42,184 bases of DNA, from contig CAJURK010000026.1 of the NCBI GenBank assembly GCA_910588745.1, positions 1-42,184 of the forward strand, in the 5' to 3' direction. This document shows, in pieces, positions 7,507 through 15,621 of the stretch. How positions within the stretch are numbered: the stretch's first letter is position 1; the number at the start of each line of letters is the position of its first letter. The notes beneath the pieces were generated by a model, which saw only the letters and a program-made list of their open reading frames with translations, did no database searches and was not told the DNA's origin. The translations under genes and the position numbers were made by a program. The stretch is from an uncultured Dorea sp. (GTDB lineage: Bacteria > Bacillota > Clostridia > Lachnospirales > Lachnospiraceae).

Positions 7507-8834
7507 TAACGCCCCTTCTCCTTTCTCTCACGGATAAAAAACTTCAGCGATGTCCCCTTAAACCCGAAGGCTTCTCTGATTTTATTCTCTAAATATCTGG
7601 TATAGGAAAAATGCATCAGTTCCTTATCATTTACGAAAATAACAAACGTAGGCGGCTTCACCGACACCTGCGTAATATAATAAATCTTTAATCTCTTTCC
7701 CTTATCCGAAGGCGGCTGCTGCATTGCCACCGCCTCCATCATAATCTCATTGAGCACGCCGGTAGCTACCCGGAGCGTCTGGTTCTCGATTACCATGTCG
7801 ATCTTATCAAATAGTTTCGGCAGCCTCTGCCCCGTCTCCGCCGATACATACATAATCTCTGCATAAGGCATGAAAGACAGAATCTGTCTGACCTTGTTCT
7901 CATATTCCCGCATGGTTCTGTCGTTTTTTTCAATAGCGTCCCATTTATTTACTACGATAATGACGCCTTTGCCTCTTTCATGGGCAATTCCGGCAATTTT
8001 AGCATCCTGTTCGGCGACCCCTTCCGCGGCGTCGATCACTACCAGAACCACATCCGCGCGCTCTACCGCCGTCACCGTCCGGATAATACTGTAACGTTCC
8101 AGTTCTTCCTTAATCCTGCTCTTTCTCCTGAGTCCGGCAGTATCAATAAAAACATACTCCCGTCCCTGATGCACGATTTCTGTATCAATTGCGTCTCTTG
8201 TGGTTCCCGCCACATCCGATACGATGACCCTCTGCTCCCCAAGCAGCTTATTTATAATCGACGATTTTCCTACGTTTGGTTTCCCAACGATTGCAATTCG
8301 CGGACGCTCGTCCTCTTCTTCTTCCTCCGACCGTTCCGGAAAATGCGAAATCACCTCATCCAGCATATCTCCGATTCCCAATCTGGACGCGGCGGATACC
8401 GGCGCCGGTTCCCCGATACCCAAATTATAGAACTCATATACATCCGGCATATATTTTTCAAAACTGTCTACCTTGTTCACTACAAGCACCACCGGCTTGC
8501 CGGATCTGCGGAGCATGTCCGCCACCTTAGAATCAGCGTCCACCAGCCCTTGCTTTACATCTGTAATAAAAATAATCACATCCGCCGTATCAATGGCAAT
8601 CTGTGCCTGCTCCCGCATCTGCGACAATATAATATCTTTACTCTCAGGTTCAATACCGCCTGTATCAATTAGTGTAAAATCCCGGTCCAGCCAGTTTACA
8701 TCCGCATAAATACGGTCTCTTGTAACGCCCGGCGTATCTTTCACAATCGAAATCATCTGTCCCGCCAATCCGTTAAACAGCGTGGACTTACCCACATTCG
8801 GCCTACCGACGATAGCCACTACTGGTTTTCCCAT
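7506..8834 (-). CDS. der: Ribosome biogenesis GTPase Der (EngA)
   Basis: A 442-residue double-GTPase protein needed for 50S subunit maturation. Two tandem G domains are visible: the first with GRPNVGKST (about 10-18), DTGG and NKVD, the second with GKPNVGKSS (about 182-190), DTAG and NKWD. A KH-like C-terminal domain ends in KGTSLKFFIRERK. Start ATG 8834 follows GGGAGGAAATTT. It is first in a der-plsY-gpsA operon, a common arrangement in Firmicutes. Confidence 0.98.
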   Translation of the reverse strand: MGKPVVAIVGRPNVGKSTLFNGLAGQMISIVKDTPGVTRDRIYADVNWLDRDFTLIDTGGIEPESKDIILSQMREQAQIAIDTADVIIFITDVKQGLVDADSKVADMLRRSGKPVVLVVNKVDSFEKYMPDVYEFYNLGIGEPAPVSAASRLGIGDMLDEVISHFPERSEEEEEDERPRIAIVGKPNVGKSSIINKLLGEQRVIVSDVAGTTRDAIDTEIVHQGREYVFIDTAGLRRKSRIKEELERYSIIRTVTAVERADVVLVVIDAAEGVAEQDAKIAGIAHERGKGVIIVVNKWDAIEKNDRTMREYENKVRQILSFMPYAEIMYVSAETGQRLPKLFDKIDMVIENQTLRVATGVLNEIMMEAVAMQQPPSDKGKRLKIYYITQVSVKPPTFVIFVNDKELMHFSYTRYLENKIREAFGFKGTSLKFFIRERKEKGR

Positions 8835-8874
8835 AAATTTCCTCCCTTTTTAACATCTGAACAATAACCGCCCA

Positions 8875-8903
8875 GCGTTACTGTTCGCTCCTCTCGCAGT
8901 AAC
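8875..8903. repeat. Dispersed hairpin repeat, copy 1 (der leader)
   Basis: GTTACTG (8877-8883) and CAGTAAC (8897-8903) form a 7-bp stem. The 29-base block is 23/29 identical, without gaps, to 36738-36766. Outer bases CCAG and CTGG (8872-8875 and 8906-8909) could extend the stem. It falls within the transcribed leader of der as predicted from the -10 at 8918-8923. Confidence 0.5.
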
Positions 8904-8917
8904 CACCTGGCTACTGT

Positions 8918-8926
8918 AGTATAACA
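8918..8926 (-). promoter_or_regulatory. Extended -10 promoter of der-plsY-gpsA
   Basis: On the minus strand TG-T-TATACT is an extended -10 element about 85 bases before der. No good -35 is seen, which is acceptable for an extended -10 promoter. It diverges from the prs promoter about 20 bases away. Confidence 0.45.
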
Positions 8927-8943
8927 CATTTCTCTCGATATGG

Positions 8944-8973
8944 TTGACCTTTTTTAGTAAAAAGTGGTATAAA
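8944..8973 (+). promoter_or_regulatory. prs promoter
   Basis: TTGACC (8944-8949), 18-base spacer, TATAAA (8968-8973); transcription would start near 8980. An AGGAG site precedes the ATG at 9017. Confidence 0.65.
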
Positions 8974-9016
8974 TAACATAGAGGCTTTAAAACATATTTA
9001 TTTTTAGGAGAAACAC

Positions 9017-10189
9017 ATGACAAACATTAAGTATTTAGAGCAGGCAGTACCAGTTGCTCCATTAAAGATTGCCGCTTTAGAAAGCTGCAGCGAATTGGGA
9101 AAAAAGGTAAACGATCACATTGTCCGATTTCGTAAAGATATGGCGGATTATGAACTGGATTCTCCCCTCTTTTCCTCCTACCGGTCGGACAACTATTTAA
9201 TCAAATGCAACTGTCCTCGTTTTGGCACCGGTGAAGCAAAGGGATACATTGGGGAGTCTATCCGCGGCAGCGATTTATTCCTTATGGTGGACGTATGCAA
9301 TTACAGTTTAACCTACACTGTAAGCGGCCAGCCAAATCATATGTCGCCGGACGACCATTATCAAGACTTAAAGCGCATTATTTCTGCCGCAAGAGGCAAA
9401 GCGCACCGTCTGACCGTACTGATGCCATTTCTCTACGAAAGCCGTCAGCACAAACGCACAAAAAGGGAATCCTTAGACTGCGCCCTGGCGCTGGAAGAAT
9501 TAACCAATATGGGAGTTGAGAACATCATTACATTTGACGCTCACGACCCCCGTGTTCAGAACTCTATTCCATTGACGGGATTCGATGATTTCTCACCGCA
9601 GTACCAATTTATCAAGGCCCTGCTCCGCGCGGAACCGGATCTAACGATTGACAAAGATCATCTTTTGATCGTCAGTCCGGATGAAGGCGCTATGCACCGC
9701 GCCGTCTACATGTCCAATGTTCTCGGCGTCGATATGGGTATGTTCTACAAACGCCGGGATTATTCTACCGTTATCAACGGCAAGAACCCCATCGTTGCGC
9801 ACGAATTCCTCGGCACAGATATTCGAGGCAAAGATCTGATTATCATTGACGACATGATTTCTTCGGGAGAAAGCATGCTCGATGTAGCCCGTCAGTTAAA
9901 AGACCGCGGCGCCGGACGCGTAATCGTATGTACCACCTTCGGATTATTCACGGACGGCTTCGACCGGTTCGACGAATATTACGACAAAGGTTATATTAAC
10001 CGGGTGATTACCACCAATCTAACCTACCTGCCGCCCGTTGCTTACGAAAAGCCTTACTTTGTGGTAGCGGATATGAGTAAATTCATCGCCCTGATCATAG
10101 AATCATTAAACTACGACATGTCAATCAGCAGCGTACTGAATCCAACCGATAAGATACACGCTCTGTTAGAAAAACGCCGGACAAAATAA
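9017..10189 (+). CDS. prs: Ribose-phosphate pyrophosphokinase, long divergent form
   Basis: A 390-residue PRPP synthetase homologue, about 75 residues longer than the usual 315-residue enzyme. The PRPP-binding loop is LIIIDDMISSGESM (about 275-288), where classical enzymes have DDMIDTGGT. The flexible loop reads ESRQHKRTKRES (about 142-153) rather than the usual ARQDRK type, and FDAHDP stands where DLHA normally occurs. The two-domain phosphoribosyltransferase fold is otherwise kept. It should convert ribose-5-phosphate and ATP to PRPP for nucleotides, histidine and tryptophan. RBS AGGAG; monocistronic, ending at a strong bidirectional terminator. The family call is firm; kinetic differences from class I enzymes are unknown. 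Confidence 0.9.
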   Translation: MTNIKYLEQAVPVAPLKIAALESCSELGKKVNDHIVRFRKDMADYELDSPLFSSYRSDNYLIKCNCPRFGTGEAKGYIGESIRGSDLFLMVDVCNYSLTYTVSGQPNHMSPDDHYQDLKRIISAARGKAHRLTVLMPFLYESRQHKRTKRESLDCALALEELTNMGVENIITFDAHDPRVQNSIPLTGFDDFSPQYQFIKALLRAEPDLTIDKDHLLIVSPDEGAMHRAVYMSNVLGVDMGMFYKRRDYSTVINGKNPIVAHEFLGTDIRGKDLIIIDDMISSGESMLDVARQLKDRGAGRVIVCTTFGLFTDGFDRFDEYYDKGYINRVITTNLTYLPPVAYEKPYFVVADMSKFIALIIESLNYDMSISSVLNPTDKIHALLEKRRTK

Positions 10190-10206
10190 GGAACCGCGGC
10201 AGCGTT

Positions 10207-10256
10207 AAAAAAGATGCCGAGTCCTCTCTGATCAAGAGAGACTCCGCATCTTTTTT
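10207..10256. terminator. Bidirectional terminator between prs and the O-acylation operon
   Basis: AAAAAAGATGC pairs with GCATCTTTTTT, with inner GAGT/ACTC and CTCTCT/AGAGAG stems. Both strands end in a run of six T, and the hairpin sits exactly between two convergent stop codons. Confidence 0.92.
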
Positions 10257-10257
10257 C

Positions 10258-11547
10258 TTAATTTCCATTTCCTTCAACTTCTCCGCCGTTATTCCCCTCG
10301 CCGTCTTCCGTTCCTTCCTCACCGCTTCCTTCTTCTTGGCCTGCGCTCTTCTCATCCCGGCTCTGCGGTTCCTCTGCAAGCACGTCCGCAATGGAGTTAT
10401 CCCCCAGGAAGGTATTTACATTATACAAAAATAGGATGTCCGTAATGCTGTAACTGCGAATAATATTGTCCACGCTCTCATAAAAATATCTCGGATCCAC
10501 AATTACAATATTCTGATAATACGGCAGCAAAAACTGCACCATACAATTTGCATACGAATCTTTGAAAAGAAGAAGATTTCTGCGCTCCTTCTGGGTTGTG
10601 CTAATGTCAATTCTTGCATGGTTCCCTCCGAAAAATACCGTGTATTTATCTTTTTCCTTCAGGCTCTCGCTGTCATATATGGACGTTGTTTTTTCCCCTT
10701 CCTCCACATACATTACAATGTACTCTATATTCAGATCCTTCGGCTCATACACCTGCACAACATCCTTCGATTTGTGGTAGCCGCTTTTCGACGCCAGCGT
10801 TCCCTGGAAATCATCCGCAACTGTATAAATGTTATAACTGTCCTCCGGATTCTGAATATTCATTTCCTTCGCCAGCTCTCCGAATGCATAATAAGCACCG
10901 AGACTCGTCCAATGATGATCGGTCTTATAGTAAATATCCTCTCCCGCATGCTTCTTTAAAACGCCCGTTACGTCAATCTTCTTAAGAGAATCCCCGGCTA
11001 TCTCCTCTACTTTTTTTATATCTGCCGCCTGGTCTCTGCTGGGCGCGCCATAGGGCATCTTATCCTTCATAATATAAGCGGCGTTTGGAACCAAACTCAT
11101 ATACACCGGAATTCCAGCATGATTATCCGCAAAGGACGCCATGCTTTTTACATTTCTTTCTACATTTTTCCAGTCCGGCTTGTCCGGCACTTCCATAAGC
11201 CAACCTTTTTTTCCAAGGTATACTCCGTTAGATTCCTTTTTTCCCAAAAGCTTGTCCTCATACAATTTCAGGGTAATCCACTGGTTTCGGGCAAAAAACT
11301 GGTCGGAAACATACGTTTCAAATTCCGACATATATTTTCCGCTTTTCACAGATTCCCAGGTAAGTTCCGGACGTTTTGCAAGCACTCGGTTCTCCGCCTC
11401 CGAAAAACTGCCGTCCTTTTTAACAATATTAATAACAAAAACAAGTATCAGCAAAACCGCAAATATCTTAGCCAGCCGGGAATAAAATATTCTCCACCAC
11501 TGCTGTGCTTCCCTGCGTTTGTCTCTTCTATCTCTCTCCAGCGCCAT
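10258..11547 (-). CDS. DHHW-family (AlgX/AlgJ-like) envelope protein
   Basis: A 429-residue protein with a single membrane anchor at about 27-42 and an extracytoplasmic domain. The signature DHHW is at about residues 210-213, within YKTDHHWTSLGAYYAF, and ENRVLAKRPELTW near 52-64 is the typical entry to this SGNH-like fold. A possible partner serine lies in LLLFKDSYANCMVQFL towards the end of the domain. The last 40 residues are a low-complexity, Glu/Gly/Asn-rich tail of unclear use. In alginate acetylation systems the MBOAT protein passes acetyl groups to AlgX/AlgJ-type proteins; the same partnership is inferred here because the MBOAT gene lies 15 bases upstream. Confidence 0.88.
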   Translation of the reverse strand: MALERDRRDKRREAQQWWRIFYSRLAKIFAVLLILVFVINIVKKDGSFSEAENRVLAKRPELTWESVKSGKYMSEFETYVSDQFFARNQWITLKLYEDKLLGKKESNGVYLGKKGWLMEVPDKPDWKNVERNVKSMASFADNHAGIPVYMSLVPNAAYIMKDKMPYGAPSRDQAADIKKVEEIAGDSLKKIDVTGVLKKHAGEDIYYKTDHHWTSLGAYYAFGELAKEMNIQNPEDSYNIYTVADDFQGTLASKSGYHKSKDVVQVYEPKDLNIEYIVMYVEEGEKTTSIYDSESLKEKDKYTVFFGGNHARIDISTTQKERRNLLLFKDSYANCMVQFLLPYYQNIVIVDPRYFYESVDNIIRSYSITDILFLYNVNTFLGDNSIADVLAEEPQSRDEKSAGQEEGSGEEGTEDGEGNNGGEVEGNGN

Positions 11548-11562
11548 TTCTTTTCGCCTCTT

Positions 11563-12972
11563 TCAAAATCTAAAATACAAAAATGGATTATAAGTCGCAT
11601 TTACCAAATATGCGGCCGACAGCACAAATATTGCAACATATGCAGCAATTGCAACTCCTAAGCGGCTTCTCCTGCGCTGCATAAAACCAGAGAACTTTTT
11701 ATAAGTATATGGCACGGAACATATAATTAGAACCAAAAACAGCAAAATATAATTATAAAGATAATATACCGCCGTCGGATTCACCAGTCCCGCCGCTCCA
11801 ATTCCAAACATCCTTCCGATATATGCGACCGCGCTGCCCATACTGGGCGAGAAGAAAAATACCCACCCGATCATTACCAGCAGCATCGTATAGATATGCC
11901 GGATAATCCTCGGAAGCCTTTCCAGTATATCCATAAATAAATATTTTTCCACCATAAGAAGAACTCCGTAGTAGATTCCCCAGAATATGAAGTTCCAGGC
12001 AGCCCCATGCCACAACCCTGTTAACATCCATACTACAAACAAATTGCGGATATGCTTCGGCGTACTGACACGGTTGCCGCCCAGCGGAATATACACATAT
12101 TCCCGGAACCAGGAACCCAGCGAAATATGCCACCTTCTCCAAAATTCCGTGATGCTGGTCGAAGTATACGGATAGTCAAAATTTTTCATAAAATCAAAAC
12201 CGAACATCCGCCCCAGGCCGATTGCCATATCAGAATATCCGCTGAAGTCAAAATATATCTGAAACGTATACGCCGCGCATCCAATCCATGCCGCCAGTAC
12301 GGACACCTCGTCCCCCGGCAGCGCCGCGATCGCGTCATAAGCCATACCAATATTGTTGGCCAGAAGAACTTTTTTCCCCAGGCCGCGCAGAAACCACGCC
12401 GCTCCGCTCCCAATCTTGGCAAGGCTCACTCTTCGGTCGGAAAGCTGTTCTTCTACATCCGCATACCGAACGATCGGACCCGCAATCAACTGCGGGAACA
12501 TAGATATATATGTTCCGAAATAGATCAGATTCTTCTGTACTTTGACATTTCCCCAGTATACATCGATGACATAAGAAAGGGTTTGGAACGTATAAAAAGA
12601 AATACCGATCGGCAGCGCCAGCGCCCGGTTAGGAATTTCGATCGGAAGGATATGATTCAGATTATCAATTACAAATCCATAATATTTAAAAAAACCCAAA
12701 ATCAGAAGATTCACCACAACCGACATCAAAAAAACAAACTTTACGCGTCCGTCCCGTCCTTCTTCTCTGTGATAGTCAATTTCAATCCCCGCAATATAAT
12801 TATACACAATGCTGAAAATCATCAGCACAATATAAACCGGCTCGCCCCATGCATAGAAAATAAGGCTGCTGATGAGAATCACTACGTTCTTTAATTTACC
12901 CGGAACGATAAAATATGCCAAAAGTACGATCGGCAAAAATAGAAACACAAAAAATACACTACTGAAAATCAT
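11563..12972 (-). CDS. MBOAT-family O-acyltransferase
   Basis: A 469-residue polytopic membrane acyltransferase of the AlgI/DltB type. Hallmarks are FDFSGYSDMAIGLGRMFG (about 241-258), FWRRWHISLGSWFREYVYIP (about 277-296) and LTGLWHGAAWNFIFWG (about 318-333), which contains the presumed catalytic His at about 322. It would draw acyl groups from a cytoplasmic donor across the membrane to modify a surface polysaccharide. Without dltA/dltC nearby it is not a D-alanylation gene. Part of a four-gene operon with SGNH, DUF4358 and DHHW proteins. Confidence 0.94.
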   Translation of the reverse strand: MIFSSVFFVFLFLPIVLLAYFIVPGKLKNVVILISSLIFYAWGEPVYIVLMIFSIVYNYIAGIEIDYHREEGRDGRVKFVFLMSVVVNLLILGFFKYYGFVIDNLNHILPIEIPNRALALPIGISFYTFQTLSYVIDVYWGNVKVQKNLIYFGTYISMFPQLIAGPIVRYADVEEQLSDRRVSLAKIGSGAAWFLRGLGKKVLLANNIGMAYDAIAALPGDEVSVLAAWIGCAAYTFQIYFDFSGYSDMAIGLGRMFGFDFMKNFDYPYTSTSITEFWRRWHISLGSWFREYVYIPLGGNRVSTPKHIRNLFVVWMLTGLWHGAAWNFIFWGIYYGVLLMVEKYLFMDILERLPRIIRHIYTMLLVMIGWVFFFSPSMGSAVAYIGRMFGIGAAGLVNPTAVYYLYNYILLFLVLIICSVPYTYKKFSGFMQRRRSRLGVAIAAYVAIFVLSAAYLVNATYNPFLYFRF

Positions 12973-12986
12973 AATCTTTATTCCTA

Positions 12987-13469
12987 CTATAAACTTTTTT
13001 GAAATGCTTGATCTGCTGCCTTTGCTTTCTTATCTACAACATATAATATGTAATTTCCTTTTACATCTAATACATGGTCGTTGAGCAGTTTACACTGTTC
13101 CGGACCGTATCCCTCAAAACTTTCTAACTGCCGCTCAAGCCGCCCTTGAATTGCAGCCTCTACCGATTCCGACTGAACCGTATCTTTTAGCTTTACAATC
13201 AGAAGTTCTTCCACTTCCATGTTCGATCCCGCCACATACAGAGAAACGCCTTCATAATCATTGGCGTTAATCCCAAAAAGACGCTTCACCATCCGGTTAT
13301 CCGCAGCGGACAGCTTCTCGGTTCCTACTTCTTTTACTACTTTTTCCGTTACATTCTCAAGCTTCGCGTCGCTAATCTCCCCACTGCTCAAGAGTCCTGC
13401 AATAAATATAAACAGCAGAATGATCAGCACATATTTCACTCCTACAATACCTTTCATCAGATTCTTCAT
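12987..13469 (-). CDS. DUF4358-type membrane-anchored protein
   Basis: A protein of about 161 residues with one N-terminal helix (YVLIILLFIFIAGLLSSG) and an extracytoplasmic domain of unknown function that resembles DUF4358. The ATG at 13469 overlaps the TGA stop of the SGNH gene by one base, so the two are translationally coupled; a GTG one codon earlier is the alternative start. It is followed 14 bases later by the MBOAT gene. Tight coupling suggests an accessory in surface-polymer O-acylation, but no motif shows a reaction. Confidence 0.75.
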   Translation of the reverse strand: MKNLMKGIVGVKYVLIILLFIFIAGLLSSGEISDAKLENVTEKVVKEVGTEKLSAADNRMVKRLFGINANDYEGVSLYVAGSNMEVEELLIVKLKDTVQSESVEAAIQGRLERQLESFEGYGPEQCKLLNDHVLDVKGNYILYVVDKKAKAADQAFQKSL

Positions 13470-14221
13470 CACATATCTACCTCGGTCAGCATATTAATTG
13501 CCCAAAATTCATAAAAAGCCTTCTGGAAATGTATCCCGTCAATGTCATATAAATCCTTATGGGCTTCATATACTTCCGTATTGTCAATAAACGTTAATCC
13601 CTTTTCCTCACACCAGGCTTTTAACGCCGTATTATAATCGGGAATATTTCTCCAGAGTTCGGATTTGGCAAACGCCGGATCCTGGGCGGGGAAAATTGAA
13701 TTTATATAAATATTCGTATCCGGCAGTTCTTTTTTCAGCGTATTTACCGTTTCGTCATACGCCGTCACATATTCCTCCGCCGTAGGCCAGAGTCCGAGGC
13801 TAACGTCGTTCAGCCCGGTACACAAAAACAAGTACGACGGATTCAGCGTTTTCATCTGTTCTAAATACTTCGGTATATCTGCAATGGTATAGCCTGCTTC
13901 CGCTATCACTCTCTGATTATCCAGAAATTCATAATATGTAAGTCCAACCGTTCTGGAATCTCCAAAAATCACGTAATCGCTGAACTGCGCCCACACGGAC
14001 AGCTCACCGCTCTCCATCGCTTTTGCCTGCGCCTCTTTCCTTACTTTCTTGACATCCTCTTCCACCGTCTCTATATTCTTTGCTTCTAACTGCTTTAAAT
14101 ATTCGACGCCCTTTTTTTTCTCTCCCGTATCCGGAGTCCATAACGCAATAATCAGCACAATTGCCAGCGCCGCCAATACAGCCCCGGCTATAATAAGAAG
14201 CTTTTTTCGGTTTATTTCCAT
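13469..14221 (-). CDS. Membrane-anchored SGNH/GDSL hydrolase or acyltransferase
   Basis: A 250-residue protein with an N-terminal membrane helix (about 8-28), a short charged stalk and an SGNH domain. Block I is YVIFGDSRTVGL (nucleophile Ser about 89), block III is LCTGLNDVSLG, and block V is DIDGIHFQKAF, supplying Asp and His. These proteins either remove or transfer acyl groups on extracellular polymers. The start is placed at ATG 14221 behind GGAG; a TTG at 14251 is open but less likely. It is the first gene of the O-acylation operon and has a clear promoter. Confidence 0.88.
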   Translation of the reverse strand: MEINRKKLLIIAGAVLAALAIVLIIALWTPDTGEKKKGVEYLKQLEAKNIETVEEDVKKVRKEAQAKAMESGELSVWAQFSDYVIFGDSRTVGLTYYEFLDNQRVIAEAGYTIADIPKYLEQMKTLNPSYLFLCTGLNDVSLGLWPTAEEYVTAYDETVNTLKKELPDTNIYINSIFPAQDPAFAKSELWRNIPDYNTALKAWCEEKGLTFIDNTEVYEAHKDLYDIDGIHFQKAFYEFWAINMLTEVDM

Positions 14222-14256
14222 GATAAAACTCCATTTCTCGACAATTTCCAACTATG

Positions 14257-14285
14257 AGTATAACGTATATAGCCGCTTTTTTCAA
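14257..14285 (-). promoter_or_regulatory. Promoter of the O-acylation operon
   Basis: Minus-strand TTGAAA (14280-14285), 17-base spacer, TATACT (14257-14262), placing the start about 30 bases before the SGNH gene. It immediately follows the terminator of the SleB-type gene. Confidence 0.7.
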
Positions 14286-14290
14286 GAAAG

Positions 14291-14320
14291 AAAAAAAGAT
14301 TGCGCAAAAGCACAATCTTT
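14291..14320 (-). terminator. Terminator of the SleB-type hydrolase gene
   Basis: On the minus strand AAAGATTG and CAATCTTT pair around GC-TTTT-GC, followed by TTTTTCTTTCTT. It begins 13 bases after the hydrolase stop codon. Confidence 0.85.
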
Positions 14321-14333
14321 CCTGCTATATTTT

Positions 14334-15488
14334 TTAATAATGCTCAAAGAATACGTTCCCGGCCACGTTTACTCCGGTCACTCCCATCTGCGCCGCATAA
14401 GCCGCCGAATAGAAGAAATAACAGTTCAGTACCGCCGAATGTCTGGTTCCGCCAATCACGGCCTGTGCCGCCGAACATGCGGATGCGGACGGTCCTCTTG
14501 CAAGGACGCCGTTCAACACTTCATTTCCGGGCGCATAGAATTGATTCTTCTGATAAATAACATCAGGAATACTGTTCGGGAATGAAGGGCTGGCCACACG
14601 GTTCATCACAATCGTACCAACGGCCAGCATACCGTCATAGCTTGCTCCGGCCTCGCACTCAAGTACCGCGGCCAGAAGCGCTACATCCGATGTATTCGCC
14701 GGAATAGACGAACCGCCGTTCACAGGCCCGCCGGTATTTGTATTTGTATCTGCAGCCCCGTCGGAATTCGTACCTCCGGTATTGTTATTTGCCGGGTTGT
14801 CCGCCGCGCTGCTTAAAGAACCGGAAACCTCGTTGTCCTTCGCAACCGCAACAGCAGCCTCGGCCGCCCGCGCACGTTCAAGCTGCGCGCTGTAGTCCGA
14901 AAGCTGGCCTGACGTAGAAGAAATCCTTGTAGTCAAGGTATCTTTCTTCTCTGTTAACTCTTCTGCCAGAGTAGTAAGCTCGTCCTGTTTGTTTTCTAAG
15001 TTTGCCTGTTTCTCTTCCACATCAGCGCGGACAGCATGCAGCTCGTCCAGCATATTCCTGTCGTACTCGTTGATTGCGGCAACGTATTCGGCGCCGTTCA
15101 AAAAATCCGACATATTCTTAGAAGAAAACAAAACGGTAAGGAGCGAGAGGCTCCCCCCCTCATATATAAACTTAATCCGATCCTTCATAGCGTCATACTG
15201 TGCGTCTTCATTCAATTTGGCTGCGGCAAGCTGAAGTTTTGTCTGCTCTACTTCCGCCGCCATGGATTCAATCTCCGACGACACTTCGTCAAGTTCTTTG
15301 CACAGCGACGCAAGTTCGCTGTTCATGCTGCTCAAGTCTCCCTGTAATCTGGAAGTCTTGCCTTCTAACTCTCCTGCTCCGGGCGCTGCATATACCGAAG
15401 TATTCGCAGAAACAATTGTCACGGTACACAAAATACCCATACACAACCGTAATATATGTTTCTTTTTCCAACTATTCATATAGTGCAT
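14334..15488 (-). CDS. Secreted coiled-coil SleB-type cell wall hydrolase
   Basis: A 384-residue protein with a Sec signal peptide (residues 1-35, hydrophobic core LCMGILCTVTIVSA, cleavage near VYA-AP). A PcsB-like coiled-coil region follows (about 38-210, with KFIYEGGSLSLLTVLFSSK between the helices), then an Asn/Gly/Thr-rich linker (about 225-260) and a C-terminal SleB/CwlJ-type hydrolase domain (about 265-384). The putative catalytic glutamate is in LLAAVLECEAGAS. It would cleave peptidoglycan glycan strands. Coiled coils of this kind usually tether the enzyme to FtsEX-like partners or autoinhibit it. It could serve growth/division or spore cortex lysis; no spore gene is adjacent. It starts at ATG 15488 or at an ATG three codons on. 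Confidence 0.88.
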   Translation of the reverse strand: MHYMNSWKKKHILRLCMGILCTVTIVSANTSVYAAPGAGELEGKTSRLQGDLSSMNSELASLCKELDEVSSEIESMAAEVEQTKLQLAAAKLNEDAQYDAMKDRIKFIYEGGSLSLLTVLFSSKNMSDFLNGAEYVAAINEYDRNMLDELHAVRADVEEKQANLENKQDELTTLAEELTEKKDTLTTRISSTSGQLSDYSAQLERARAAEAAVAVAKDNEVSGSLSSAADNPANNNTGGTNSDGAADTNTNTGGPVNGGSSIPANTSDVALLAAVLECEAGASYDGMLAVGTIVMNRVASPSFPNSIPDVIYQKNQFYAPGNEVLNGVLARGPSASACSAAQAVIGGTRHSAVLNCYFFYSAAYAAQMGVTGVNVAGNVFFEHY

Positions 15489-15522
15489 GTCCTTTCCTTA
15501 TGTTGATATTAGAGACTTTTCT

Positions 15523-15551
15523 ATTATACAATAGATTTCTTTGTAAAGCAA
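15523..15551 (-). promoter_or_regulatory. Promoter of the SleB-type hydrolase gene
   Basis: Minus-strand TTGCTT (15546-15551), 17-base spacer, consensus TATAAT (15523-15528), about 35 bases before the start codon. Confidence 0.68.
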
Positions 15552-15621
15552 TCTAAGCTGACTATAGTTTACTATCTTTCTTGATATTTGTCAAACTAAA
15601 GTTTATGTCAGGTCTTCTCTA

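Noticed and set aside
10258..14251. D-alanylation (dlt) operon interpretation of the MBOAT cluster
   Set aside because: No dltA ligase or dltC carrier is present and the DHHW/SGNH partners point to O-acylation instead.
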